From positions 1 through 42,964 of the IMG/VR virus record IMGVR_UViG_3300031277_000007: a DNA stretch of 42,964 bases. One strand, written 5' to 3'. Each line of letters begins with the position of its first letter. Position 1 is the stretch's first letter. Made by a program: the position numbers and the translations under genes. This stretch comes from a virus. Shown piece by piece: positions 31,445 through 38,946 of the stretch. Under the pieces are notes generated by a model, which was given only the letters and a program-made list of their open reading frames with translations, made no database searches and was not told where the DNA came from.

Positions 31445-31819
31445 TCAACCTTCCTTCCGTAGCGCCAGAACGGTTGTGACGATGAGACCTAGCACGGGGA
31501 TTACCAGTGCAGTGATGGTCCATCGCACGTTGTTGACGAAGCGATACAGGCCGGCCAGAAGCGCTTCGTCGCCCTTCTCGCGCCCCTCCTTCTCGGCCCC
31601 CATGGCCCGCACCCGCTCATCGTGCTGATCCACGATCTGCTGAGAGATGATAGAGAATCGCTCGTCCACACGACGAGTCTCGGCAGCCGCAGCCTCGCAA
31701 GTCACAAGCCTGTCCAGCCTACGGTTCATCTCCTCACGCATGGTGCGAAGATCCGTCAGGATCATAGTCAAGACGGTCGCGTCTGGAGCCGCTGACTCCC
31801 CCACGGCCTCAGGCCCCAC
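31445..31819 (-). CDS. Single-span membrane protein, XhlA-like
   Basis: This protein is up to 124 residues from a GTG at 31819; a GTG at 31804 is also possible because no clear Shine-Dalgarno settles it. An N-terminal amphipathic coiled-coil (LRTMREEMNRRLDRLVTCEAA, RVDERFSIISQQIVDQHDERV) is followed by one C-terminal membrane segment (WTITALVIPVLGLIVTTVLAL) and a basic end. This is the layout of XhlA/hemolysin-type proteins that assist holins. It ends five bases before the holin start, supporting a joint role in lysis. Confidence 0.65.
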   Translation of the reverse strand: MGPEAVGESAAPDATVLTMILTDLRTMREEMNRRLDRLVTCEAAAAETRRVDERFSIISQQIVDQHDERVRAMGAEKEGREKGDEALLAGLYRFVNNVRWTITALVIPVLGLIVTTVLALRKEG

Positions 31820-31964
31820 ACTCGCGCTGCACCTGAAGAGCCGCCAGCTCCTCGGGTCCGAACTCCAGGCCCTCTTCGACGGCCTCCGAAAGCACCACTG
31901 CGCGCTCAGGCTCGACGAAAGCTTCTACCTTCACTCCAACGATCCGAGACTTCTTCTTCGTCAT
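31809..31964 (-). CDS. Small acidic protein, 51 aa
   Basis: The ATG at 31964 has AAGGAG eight bases upstream. The product is MTKKKSRIVGVKVEAFVEPE followed by a helical acidic region ending VQRECGA. It has a basic N-terminus and acidic body, with no membrane segment. It lies between the WhiB-like gene and the membrane pair and overlaps the latter by up to 11 bases. It is too short to assign. Confidence 0.6.
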   Translation of the reverse strand: MTKKKSRIVGVKVEAFVEPERAVVLSEAVEEGLEFGPEELAALQVQRECGA

Positions 31965-31995
31965 CAGGGGGTCTCCTTGTGCGTGCGCGTACTGT

Positions 31996-32247
31996 TCACG
32001 ATCGACGCTGCTTACGACGCGCGGCCTCATGCCTGCGCTGTGCGGGCCCAAGCCCCCCCCAGGTGCCATGTTCGGCCAGATCCGGGTTTGCCAGAGCCCA
32101 GTCCAGGCACTCTTCGCGTTGAAAACAAGCCGCACACACCCTCTTGGGGTTGCCGATGGCCTTGTTGTTCTCGTCTGGGAAGAAGATTCTCGGGTCAACC
32201 TGAGCGCACAGACCCTCCCCCGAAAGAGAGTCGAGTATCGTGCGCAT
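31996..32247 (-). CDS. WhiB-like transcription factor
   Basis: This 83-residue protein begins MRTILDSLSGEGLCAQVDPR. The four iron-sulfur cysteines of the Wbl family are present at 14, 38, 41 and 47 (GLC, CAAC, EEC). The GTWGGL turn follows at 61-66, and the C-terminus is basic (RRHEAARRKQRRS), suitable for DNA contact. Wbl proteins are actinobacterial [4Fe-4S] proteins that bind sigma region 4 and redirect RNA polymerase. Its start shares a base with the stop of the phage sigma gene (TGATG), so the two are made together, which suggests that they may also work together. Confidence 0.9.
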   Translation of the reverse strand: MRTILDSLSGEGLCAQVDPRIFFPDENNKAIGNPKRVCAACFQREECLDWALANPDLAEHGTWGGLGPAQRRHEAARRKQRRS

Positions 32248-32987
32248 CAGATACCCGCCAGTTCCAGCCGCAGACGCCCTAGCGCCCCGCTCAGGACCTC
32301 TGGAGAAGCCTTCTGGCCCTGAAGGTACCGGCAGCACAGGACCTCCTGATCGTCAGCACAGAGACGCCCCAAGGCCGCTGCACAACGCTGGGGGATCAGC
32401 CGGGTAACGGCCTCGGCCTCCGTGTCAGCCAGACCCACCCAAGACGACTCCCCATGCTGGTCGTCCTCGGAGTCTCCGTCGAATGCCGTGCCGCCCACGG
32501 GGACGATCTGCTTGATGGACGCGAGGTCCTCTCGGGGTACTCCCAGGTACTCGGCCAGCTCTGCTCGCGAAGGCGTGCGCCCTAGTTCCTGGGCAAGGAC
32601 TCCCTCGGCGTCCCGCTGCTGCTGCAACAACCGCCACGCCTGACGGCTGGCCCAGCTCTGATTCGGCGACTTCAGACCGTCCAGGATGGCGCCGCGGATG
32701 CGCATGGAGGCGAAGGCGTAGAACTGGCCGTGCCAGTTCTTCCCGTCGGACGCGCTGGGGTCGAACTTGCGGATCGCATCGAAGAGGCCGAACCTCGCCC
32801 AGGAGATCAGGTCGTCCATCTCCACAGCCTCTGGAACCTTCTTGCTCCTGGCCAGACGATCAGCCCGCCACAAGTAGATCTCCGCGAGTCTGGCCACGGC
32901 CCCCTGGTCGCCCTTGGCCTTCCGCGCCCACAGGTCTGGCAGCTCCGCCTCGTCTACACGGCTACGAGACGACGGCTCGCTCACCAT
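32247..32987 (-). CDS. Phage sigma factor (FliA/WhiG type) with truncated region 4
   Basis: This is a 246-residue protein from ATG at 32987 (MVSEPSSRSRVDEAELPDLW). Region 2 spans about 25-105: VEMDDLISWARFGLFDAIRKFD (58-76) and FYAFASMRIRGAILDGL (89-105), typical of the FliA/WhiG subgroup. Region 3 is near 113-165 with GRTPSRAELAEYLGV. Region 4 starts at 195 (DDQEVLCCRYLQGQ, 212-225), but the usual HTH of about 28 residues is replaced by SPEVLSGALGRLRLELAGI to the end. The -35-recognising part of region 4.2 is therefore mostly missing. It should bind core polymerase and recognise a -10 element but may need help at -35. The WhiB-like gene overlaps its stop. Confidence 0.82.
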   Translation of the reverse strand: MVSEPSSRSRVDEAELPDLWARKAKGDQGAVARLAEIYLWRADRLARSKKVPEAVEMDDLISWARFGLFDAIRKFDPSASDGKNWHGQFYAFASMRIRGAILDGLKSPNQSWASRQAWRLLQQQRDAEGVLAQELGRTPSRAELAEYLGVPREDLASIKQIVPVGGTAFDGDSEDDQHGESSWVGLADTEAEAVTRLIPQRCAAALGRLCADDQEVLCCRYLQGQKASPEVLSGALGRLRLELAGI

Positions 32988-33265
32988 CCGACACCACCCT
33001 TCGGCCTCCGCCAGGGATTCGGACCGCCACTCAGCCAAGGGTCGTCCTGCGCCGACCAAAGCTCCACCAGTCGCGAACCCGGTAGGCGCACCAGCGACCT
33101 GACGTCGTCCTGCCCCTCGTGAACCAGGACCAGATAGGCAACGGCGTAGCCGGCGGAACCACACACATGACGCATCCGAATCTGGATGGTCAGGTAATGC
33201 GAGGCCGACAGGCGGATGGGCAGCCGGGCCGCAAGACGGAACGCGAGACGCTCTGCGAATCTCAT
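32981..33265 (-). CDS. Small protein upstream of the sigma gene, 94 aa
   Basis: The protein starts MRFAERLAFRLAARLPIRLSA. An Arg-rich amphipathic N-terminus is followed by strands (HYLTIQIRMRHVCG, AYLVLVHEGQDDVRSLVRLPG) and a Trp/Pro-rich end (DDPWLSGGPNPWRRPKGG). It overlaps its upstream neighbour by ATGA and the sigma start by seven bases, so it belongs to the sigma/WhiB operon. Not recognised. A regulator of the sigma factor is a guess from position only. Confidence 0.65.
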   Translation of the reverse strand: MRFAERLAFRLAARLPIRLSASHYLTIQIRMRHVCGSAGYAVAYLVLVHEGQDDVRSLVRLPGSRLVELWSAQDDPWLSGGPNPWRRPKGGVGW

Positions 33266-33612
33266 GCTGGCTCCTCAGATATGCACAAGTTCGGGTAAGT
33301 ACCCATGTAACGCTCCAGCCAGCAACACAGATTCTGCGACACAGCGATCGGGCTCATCTGCCCCCAGGGAAGATCGCTGACGAGACCCGGCCAGTCATCA
33401 ACCTCCAGGCCCGAAGCGTCATAGCAAGCACGCACGAAGCAGTCCTGGACGTCGCGCACGGAGAGGCCGTGGACCCCTTGGAATCCGCGCTGGCCGCAGA
33501 ACGTATGCACTTGCCCATCGTAGGGGCGGTCTCGGTCCAAACGTGCAGCCAGGGACGACGGCTCCAGGCGCTCCATTTCAACGAGAAGTTCTCTCATGGC
33601 ATCTTCAGGCAT
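33262..33612 (-). CDS. First gene of the sigma/WhiB operon, 116 aa
   Basis: The protein starts MPEDAMRELLVEMERLEPSS; GGAGGG lies about 11 bases upstream, and a second ATG five codons later is possible. It is a helical N-terminus followed by a Cys-containing body (HTFCGQRG, VQDCFVRACYDAS, LCCWLERYMGTYP). Five Cys could bind metal or a cluster, but no standard spacing is seen. It lies 64 bases downstream of element copy C and is coupled to the next gene by ATGA. Function unknown. Confidence 0.68.
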   Translation of the reverse strand: MPEDAMRELLVEMERLEPSSLAARLDRDRPYDGQVHTFCGQRGFQGVHGLSVRDVQDCFVRACYDASGLEVDDWPGLVSDLPWGQMSPIAVSQNLCCWLERYMGTYPNLCISEEPA

Positions 33613-33676
33613 CAGACCACGTCCCTCCGTTGTGCGAAATCCCAGCGTAGATCACCAGAGAGGCAGAGGTCTCTCG

Positions 33677-33708
33677 GTTGCACTCGTACGCGGCGGCACG
33701 GGGCACAC
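33677..33708 (-). promoter_or_regulatory. 32-bp repeated element, copy C
   Basis: On the minus strand it reads GTGTGCCCCGTGC, CGCCGC, GTACGAGTGCAAC. The right arm is identical to copy B; the left arm is the most diverged. GAG follows at offset 4-6 and TACGCT at offset 28-33. It is 64 bases upstream of the operon carrying the sigma factor and WhiB-like protein, and just after the glycosyltransferase stop. Confidence 0.78.
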
Positions 33709-33730
33709 ATACGACTCGTTGAGCAGGGGT

Positions 33731-36115
33731 CTAGCGCTCGTACGACGACGGCCGGGGAAAGAGTTGGCGAAGCTGTGCGCCAGCCTGACCGGCGAAACTG
33801 ACGGCATTCGTCGAAACCCAGTCGCCCTCAGGAGCGGGCTCAGAAGCCGTACGCACCTTCACGTCCGGATGGAGAGTCGGACTGTCGCCGCAGATACTGC
33901 CGTACAACGTTTGCCAAAGAAGGCGCTCGCGCTGAGAAACCGGGAGCCGCAGCCCGTCAAGCTGCTCGGCCAGGGTCTTCCGATTGATGAGCATCGGGAT
34001 GTGCATATCACGGCACAGAGCGTCCATGCCAACGATCTTGAGAGTTGACGCTATGGCCCTGGCGCGCTGAGCGCTGCGAGGCGGCAACTCCGCCAGCAAG
34101 CCGCAGTGGAGCGCCGGAAGCTTGGTCAAGGGCCGCAGGGCGTACATGTCGTCGTCGGCGATGATGACGCTGGGCGTGAGATCGTCGTTGCGGAGAATGG
34201 ACCGCAGGATCGCATAGGCCTGCGCGTGCTGGTATCCGGAGAGCGAAGTGGACACCCTGGGACACGTGAGCCAGGGAACACGTACGCCTGCGGTATAGAG
34301 CCCCTTGTGCGGAACGTTGGCCCCAAGGGAACGCACGGCATAACGAAGCTCCTCGGTCGAGCGTCCGACCCGGATGACCAGATCGTACTTACCAGACACC
34401 TCGGCAGCTACCGGCGGTGGCCTCCGCTCCCTCGTCGTGACCGGAGCGCGCTTTTTGGGCACAGGGAGCTGGCTGGCAAGGTCCCGGTAGACGGGCAATA
34501 GGGCCGCACGACTGTAGGCCCCGGAGTGGTAGCGCTGGACATGATCGTGGCCGAGCGCGCCGTACTCGGCCCGTATGGACTCGTCCATGAGGGCGCGGAT
34601 AGCGTCCCCTATACTCGCGCGCTCAGCCTCGTAGAACGGCATCCGAGGCCCGAAGATCCCAGCCATGAGTTCGCGCGTCCTAGGCGCCACGCCGGCGACG
34701 ACAGGGATGCCCATAGCCCACGCCTCGACGGCGTTACAGCCATAGCCTCCGGGGTAGCCCCCGGCCTCAACCTGGTCGTACCAGATGTCACACGTGGCCT
34801 TGACGGCCAACACCTGCGCCCAAGTGCTGCGCTCGACCATGACGACCTCGACATCCAAGCCCTTGCAGGCCGCAAGGAAGGCGTCCGTCGACTTCAGGGC
34901 CCGGTTCGTCGGCGCATGTCCCACGCGCAGACGTCCGCCCCTAGGCTTGCGTATCGCAAGCAGATCGGGAATCCGACATGGGGCCGGCACCCATACGAGA
35001 TTCGTGCCGAGGTCGAACATGTCTATCGTAGATATGACGGCCCGCTGACCGCGGCTAGCGACATCGGCATTCATGGCCACATGTTCGTCGCGAAACTCTG
35101 TGCCGTGATGATGAAGGACGAACGGCCTGTTGGGCTGCCCGCGATCCAGAAACACCCGCAAGGTGCGCAAGTTGTTGTGCAAGTGAAGGACCTGCGCCTG
35201 CCCCCACGTCTCGTAGATCTCTGGGTAGGCATACGGGCGACTGGTGTCGTTCCAGAAGGTGCGCCCCGCACTCGGGTACCGAATGTAGTTGTCCGACAAC
35301 ATCGCGGTCCCGAAGTTGACCAGCGCATGCTGCTGAAACGCCTGGAAAAGACCCCAGGAGACGCCGCCGGTATCAGCCCCGGCATTGATGGACAGAACGT
35401 CCAGACGACCCCCTGGCGGGCTCTGGCGCTCCAGAGGGCACAGGTCCGGGAACCGTGAGCGCACGAGGGTCCCGGCCGCACCCTCCCAGGAGTCGCTGTT
35501 ACTGGACAGCCAGGGGCCGGCATAGTCCGATTCGTACTCAACGCGCACAGCATGAGTGCCATACGCCTTCGGGTCACAGATCTGCTCGCCGCCAAGGCCC
35601 GCGAGGTTGCCGTATAACGACCAGATCCAAGCGTCGGCCGGCTGGTCCTGCGCAATATCCAGCGCCCTGAGCATCACGGCCTTGTGAACGACCTTGGGGA
35701 CATGTAGGTCGTAGTTCAGCGGGCTGGCAATGCCCAGGCCCTCAAGCAGGGCGGCCGCCTCATGGGCCCGCAGGTCGTACGGGGGCGCCGAGTGGAAGTC
35801 CACAAGGCGCCCCCGGTGGTAAGACGGCAACTCTAGTAGAGGGTGCAGCAGGAACATGTCGTCATCGCAAGCTACAAACGGGTCGCTAATCCGATCGTCC
35901 AGGCACGCCATCCGCAAGGCCCGCTGGACAGCCAAGAACCGCCCGTCATTCCCGTGGCCGGCAGTGCCGGATGCGCCGATGACATCGCCGGCAAACCACC
36001 CAGGAGGTTCACCGACGACCCACACGGAGCGATGCGGCAGGTTCATCGTGACGGACCGGAGAGAGTGCCGGAACTCCTCATTCTCACCAGGCCGCACCAG
36101 CCATACCAAGTCCAC
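33731..36115 (-). CDS. Three-domain glycosyltransferase (GT-A-like / GT-B / GT-A-like)
   Basis: This is a 794-residue protein from a GTG at 36115 with GGAGG six bases upstream. Residues 1-230 resemble stealth/capsule-type transferases: DLVWLVRPGENEEFRHSLRS and VACDDDMFLLHP, with the metal-binding DDD at 84-86. Residues 235-550 are a GT-B (GT4-like) enzyme: LSINAGADTGGVSWGLF, RVGHAPTNRALKSTDAFLAA, and YGCNAVEAWAMGIPVVAG with the usual nucleotide-sugar Glu. After a Pro/Arg linker (555-572), residues 576-794 repeat the first domain (DLVIRVGRSTEELRYAVRSL, IIADDDMYALRP with DDD at 654-656). N- and C-domains also share H-P/H-I helix and LYG motifs. It is the last gene of a sugar cassette and probably transfers several sugars to one acceptor. 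Confidence 0.82.
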   Translation of the reverse strand: MDLVWLVRPGENEEFRHSLRSVTMNLPHRSVWVVGEPPGWFAGDVIGASGTAGHGNDGRFLAVQRALRMACLDDRISDPFVACDDDMFLLHPLLELPSYHRGRLVDFHSAPPYDLRAHEAAALLEGLGIASPLNYDLHVPKVVHKAVMLRALDIAQDQPADAWIWSLYGNLAGLGGEQICDPKAYGTHAVRVEYESDYAGPWLSSNSDSWEGAAGTLVRSRFPDLCPLERQSPPGGRLDVLSINAGADTGGVSWGLFQAFQQHALVNFGTAMLSDNYIRYPSAGRTFWNDTSRPYAYPEIYETWGQAQVLHLHNNLRTLRVFLDRGQPNRPFVLHHHGTEFRDEHVAMNADVASRGQRAVISTIDMFDLGTNLVWVPAPCRIPDLLAIRKPRGGRLRVGHAPTNRALKSTDAFLAACKGLDVEVVMVERSTWAQVLAVKATCDIWYDQVEAGGYPGGYGCNAVEAWAMGIPVVAGVAPRTRELMAGIFGPRMPFYEAERASIGDAIRALMDESIRAEYGALGHDHVQRYHSGAYSRAALLPVYRDLASQLPVPKKRAPVTTRERRPPPVAAEVSGKYDLVIRVGRSTEELRYAVRSLGANVPHKGLYTAGVRVPWLTCPRVSTSLSGYQHAQAYAILRSILRNDDLTPSVIIADDDMYALRPLTKLPALHCGLLAELPPRSAQRARAIASTLKIVGMDALCRDMHIPMLINRKTLAEQLDGLRLPVSQRERLLWQTLYGSICGDSPTLHPDVKVRTASEPAPEGDWVSTNAVSFAGQAGAQLRQLFPRPSSYER

Positions 36116-36130
36116 GCCGTACCTCCAGGG

Positions 36131-37135
36131 TCAAGCCCGAAGATCGACGAACTCCCGACTCGCCGACTCGGTCATCGCCTCGGCAACCCTCACCGTAGCC
36201 AGCCCCTCTTCCATGGCCACAATGCCCGGCTGATCCACACAGCCCGTCCGGCGGAAGGCCAGCACCGCATCACGGAACGCCTCGTGCTCCGTCCTCAAAG
36301 GCTCAGGCTTGGCGATGGCGTAACGAATGACGTCGCCCTCGGTGACCCCGCGGAACTGGGCAACCATGTCGCGGACGACTGGCACCGAGCCGTTGCGGTA
36401 GAACGTCAGGTCGCTGGTGAGAGTGTCGGCCACAAGGGCCCCCAGCTCGCCCGTGATGACGGTCAGGCGCTCCTTCAAGGGACTCAGCCAGTTCACCAGG
36501 TGGTTGGCCACGATGCCGCCCTCAAGCTCGCCGGTCGCAGCCACCAGGTCCTCGTACTCGCGTCCACTCTTGTGAGCGGTCCGCGCGCTGATCCCCACGT
36601 ACGGCCTCTGGGTCACCCAGGACGTGGAGTCAATGTCGTGCGAAGCCAGATCCATGATGACGCCGACGTCGGAGATGCGGGCCGGGAACGGCCCCTGACG
36701 CCTGGTTGCTACCTGGTAGACCGCCCCGAGCGCTCCGGCCTCCACGCGGGCCCGAGCGGCCTGTAGGGCCGGGTTGTAGCGCTCGATGTGACCCACCGCG
36801 CCGATCAGACCAGCGCTGGCGAATGCCTCGGTCATCGTCTTCGCAGTGGACACGTCGTAGCTCAGCGGCTTCTCTACGAGGGTATGCACGCCGGCCTCAG
36901 CCAGCCAGAGAGCAATTCCCTTGTGGAACGCCGTCGGAGCCGCCACCACCGCGTAGTCCAAGTTCCGGGCGATCAGCTCAGTGAGGCTGCATGTCAGATA
37001 GGGGCCAGCAACGCCGTACGGGTCACCGGCCGGATCAAACACTCCCGCGAGTTCCACGCCGTCAAGGCTCTTCAGCACACGCGCGTGATGACGCCCCATG
37101 GAGCCTGCCCCAACAAGTCCTGCTCTCAACATCAT
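36131..37135 (-). CDS. Gfo/Idh/MocA dehydrogenase, WbpB/WlbA-like
   Basis: This 334-residue protein starts MMLRAGLVGAGSMGRHHARV, overlapping the upstream stop by ATGA. The NAD-binding G-x-G-x-x-G is at 9-14, the EKP motif at 88-90, GHIERYNP at 115-122, and D162/H166 (IMDLASHDID) are where the catalytic Asp/His of the family lie. Gfo/Idh enzymes next to a DegT aminotransferase and hexapeptide acetyltransferase usually oxidise C3 of a UDP-GlcNAc-type sugar to a 3-keto form. That is the likely step here. The ATG pair at the start allows a one-codon uncertainty. Confidence 0.83.
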   Translation of the reverse strand: MMLRAGLVGAGSMGRHHARVLKSLDGVELAGVFDPAGDPYGVAGPYLTCSLTELIARNLDYAVVAAPTAFHKGIALWLAEAGVHTLVEKPLSYDVSTAKTMTEAFASAGLIGAVGHIERYNPALQAARARVEAGALGAVYQVATRRQGPFPARISDVGVIMDLASHDIDSTSWVTQRPYVGISARTAHKSGREYEDLVAATGELEGGIVANHLVNWLSPLKERLTVITGELGALVADTLTSDLTFYRNGSVPVVRDMVAQFRGVTEGDVIRYAIAKPEPLRTEHEAFRDAVLAFRRTGCVDQPGIVAMEEGLATVRVAEAMTESASREFVDLRA

Positions 37136-38223
37136 GCCCCTGCCCTAGCTAGTGCGTTGACCGCGGTCGCGATCCTGTCCAGATGGTGCTGCTTCACCGA
37201 CGGGTGCACCGGGAGCGACAAGCACTCGGCAGCCGCCTTCACCGTCTCCGGCAGGTACGTAGCAGGCTGGCGGAACGGCGCGAGCAGGTGAACCGGCGTC
37301 GGGTAGAACATGCCAGACCCGATGTCGTACTCCTCGCGCAGCGCCCTGGCGAACCCGTCCCGGTCCTGCGGAACCCGGATCGTGTACTGATGGAAGACGT
37401 GCACAGCACCCTCGGCAACCGGGGGCGCCGTCACACCTTCGAGGTTGGCCGACAAGAAGGCCGCGTTCTCCTGACGCTTCTGCGTCCACGCGTCCACCTT
37501 GGTCAACTGGACCCGGCCGATCGCCGCGTGGACGTCCGTCATCCGATAGTTGAACCCGACCACCTCGTTCTTGTACGCCTGCTCCATCCCCTGGTTCCGG
37601 TACAACCGCATCAACCGCTCGATCTCCGGGGTCGCCACCGACACCATGCCCCCCTCACCGGAGGTCATGTTCTTGGTCGGGTAGAGCGAGAACATCGCGA
37701 ACGAGCCGAACGCACCGACAGGAGTGCCGCCAAGCGACGCCCCATGCGCCTGCGCCGCGTCCTCGAACAGTTGCAGGCCGTGCTTGTCAGCAATCGCCTG
37801 CATCGCCGGCATGTTGGCCGGGTGCCCATACAGGTGCACCGGCATGATCCCGACGGTCCGGTTGGTGATCCTACCCACAACACGATAAGGGTCCAGGCAG
37901 AAGGTGCCTGGATCTATGTCGACAAACACTGGCGTTGCCCCGGTCAGGGCCACAGCGTTGGCCGTCGCGGCGAACGTGAAGGACGGGACGATGACCTCAT
38001 CGCCAGGGCCAACACCGCAGGCAAGCAGGCCGACGTGCAGCCCCGCGGTACCTGAGCTGACGGCCACGCAGGCGCGCCCAGGAACGAAGTGGTCCGCGAA
38101 CTCCTCCTCGAACAGCTTCACCTCCGGGCCCTGTGCCAGCATCCCAGAGCGCAGAACGCGCTCGACCTCCATACACTCCTCGTAGCCGATCAACGGCTTC
38201 GCTGGCGGAATGAACTCGTTCAT
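37132..38223 (-). CDS. DegT/DnrJ/EryC1/StrS aminotransferase, WbpE-like
   Basis: This 363-residue protein starts MNEFIPPAKPLIGYEECMEV. The ATG at 38223 is preferred because GGGAG lies five bases upstream; one at 38235 overlaps the previous stop and would add four residues. Family features are AVSSGTAGLHVGLLA (56-68), PSFTFAATANAVALTGATPVF, LFEDAAQAHGAS (152-163), and SLYPTKNMTSGEGGM with PLP-lysine K184. The enzyme transfers an amino group, normally from glutamate, to a keto-sugar. With the dehydrogenase downstream and the acetyltransferase upstream it would make a 3-amino-3-deoxy sugar. Confidence 0.87.
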   Translation of the reverse strand: MNEFIPPAKPLIGYEECMEVERVLRSGMLAQGPEVKLFEEEFADHFVPGRACVAVSSGTAGLHVGLLACGVGPGDEVIVPSFTFAATANAVALTGATPVFVDIDPGTFCLDPYRVVGRITNRTVGIMPVHLYGHPANMPAMQAIADKHGLQLFEDAAQAHGASLGGTPVGAFGSFAMFSLYPTKNMTSGEGGMVSVATPEIERLMRLYRNQGMEQAYKNEVVGFNYRMTDVHAAIGRVQLTKVDAWTQKRQENAAFLSANLEGVTAPPVAEGAVHVFHQYTIRVPQDRDGFARALREEYDIGSGMFYPTPVHLLAPFRQPATYLPETVKAAAECLSLPVHPSVKQHHLDRIATAVNALARAGA

Positions 38224-38234
38224 GTCGTCTCCCA

Positions 38235-38732
38235 TCAGGCTTCAATCCAGGCGATCACACGCGCCGGAACCCCGGCGACAATGGCATGGGGTGGCACGTC
38301 CCTGGTGACAACCGCACCAGCAGCCACCATGGCCCAGCGACCGATGGTCACAGGGGCCACACAGATGGCGCCAGCCCCGATGGAGGCGCCCTCCTTGACC
38401 GTGACACCCACGGACTTCCAGTCGGAGGCGCTCTTGATCGTCCCGTCCGGATTGACGGCCCGCGGGTACTGGTCATTGGTAAGAATGGCACCAGGGCCAA
38501 TGAAGACACCGTCCTCCAGCTCGGCCGGCTCATACACGAGCGCCGAGTTCTGGAGCTTGCAGTTGCGCCCGATCTTCACGCCCTGGCCGACGTAGACACC
38601 ACGGCCGACGATGCACCCGTCCCCGAGGGTCGCCAGCTTCCTGATCTGCGCCAAGGGCCATACGGTCACCCCCTCGCCAAGTACAGCCTGCGGAGAGACG
38701 TCTGCGCCGTCGTGGACCTTCGTCGCGCTCAA
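38235..38732 (-). CDS. Hexapeptide-repeat sugar N-acetyltransferase, WbpD-like
   Basis: This is a 165-residue protein from a TTG at 38732 whose codon overlaps the stop of a small upstream gene (TTGA); codons further up are Arg-rich shadow. The left-handed beta-helix repeats are clear: [80 protein letters not shown], and [17 protein letters not shown]. The NDQYPRA loop is typical of UDP-3-amino-sugar N-acetyltransferases. It would acetylate the amino group made by the neighbouring aminotransferase. Confidence 0.85.
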   Translation of the reverse strand: MSATKVHDGADVSPQAVLGEGVTVWPLAQIRKLATLGDGCIVGRGVYVGQGVKIGRNCKLQNSALVYEPAELEDGVFIGPGAILTNDQYPRAVNPDGTIKSASDWKSVGVTVKEGASIGAGAICVAPVTIGRWAMVAAGAVVTRDVPPHAIVAGVPARVIAWIEA

Positions 38733-38866
38733 GACAACACCATCCCGAGAACACCAGCGACGCAGACAAGGACGCACGCACCTACCGGCGCCAGCCACCA
38801 CCAGGCCGAGACGCGCGGATGGCACTCACACCGGAGCGACCGTACCCAAAGCATGCACGAACACAT
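38729..38866 (-). CDS. 45-aa membrane peptide coupled to the acetyltransferase
   Basis: The ATG at 38866 has GGGGG seven bases upstream. The product begins [20 protein letters not shown] and ends in one hydrophobic span, [20 protein letters not shown]. The Cys/His cluster (C2, C4, C13, C15, H16) precedes the span. Its stop overlaps the acetyltransferase start by four bases (TTGA), which supports both that unusual start and this small gene. It is first in the sugar operon, 34 bases after the endolysin terminator. A membrane anchor or lysis accessory role is possible; function unknown. Confidence 0.6.
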   Translation of the reverse strand: MCSCMLWVRSLRCECHPRVSAWWWLAPVGACVLVCVAGVLGMVLS

Positions 38867-38900
38867 CGCAAATCCCCCTTCGAGTTGAATGAAACAACCA

Positions 38901-38934
38901 GGCGCCAGCGTCCCGTTTGAGAGACGCCGGCGCC
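38901..38934 (-). terminator. Terminator after the endolysin gene
   Basis: GGCGCCAGCGTC (38901-38912) pairs with GACGCCGGCGCC (38923-38934) with one mismatch and a ten-base loop. On the minus strand TGGTTGTTTCATTC follows. It lies 12 bases after the endolysin stop and ends that unit before the sugar operon. Confidence 0.75.
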
Positions 38935-38946
38935 CAGGACCTTCTG

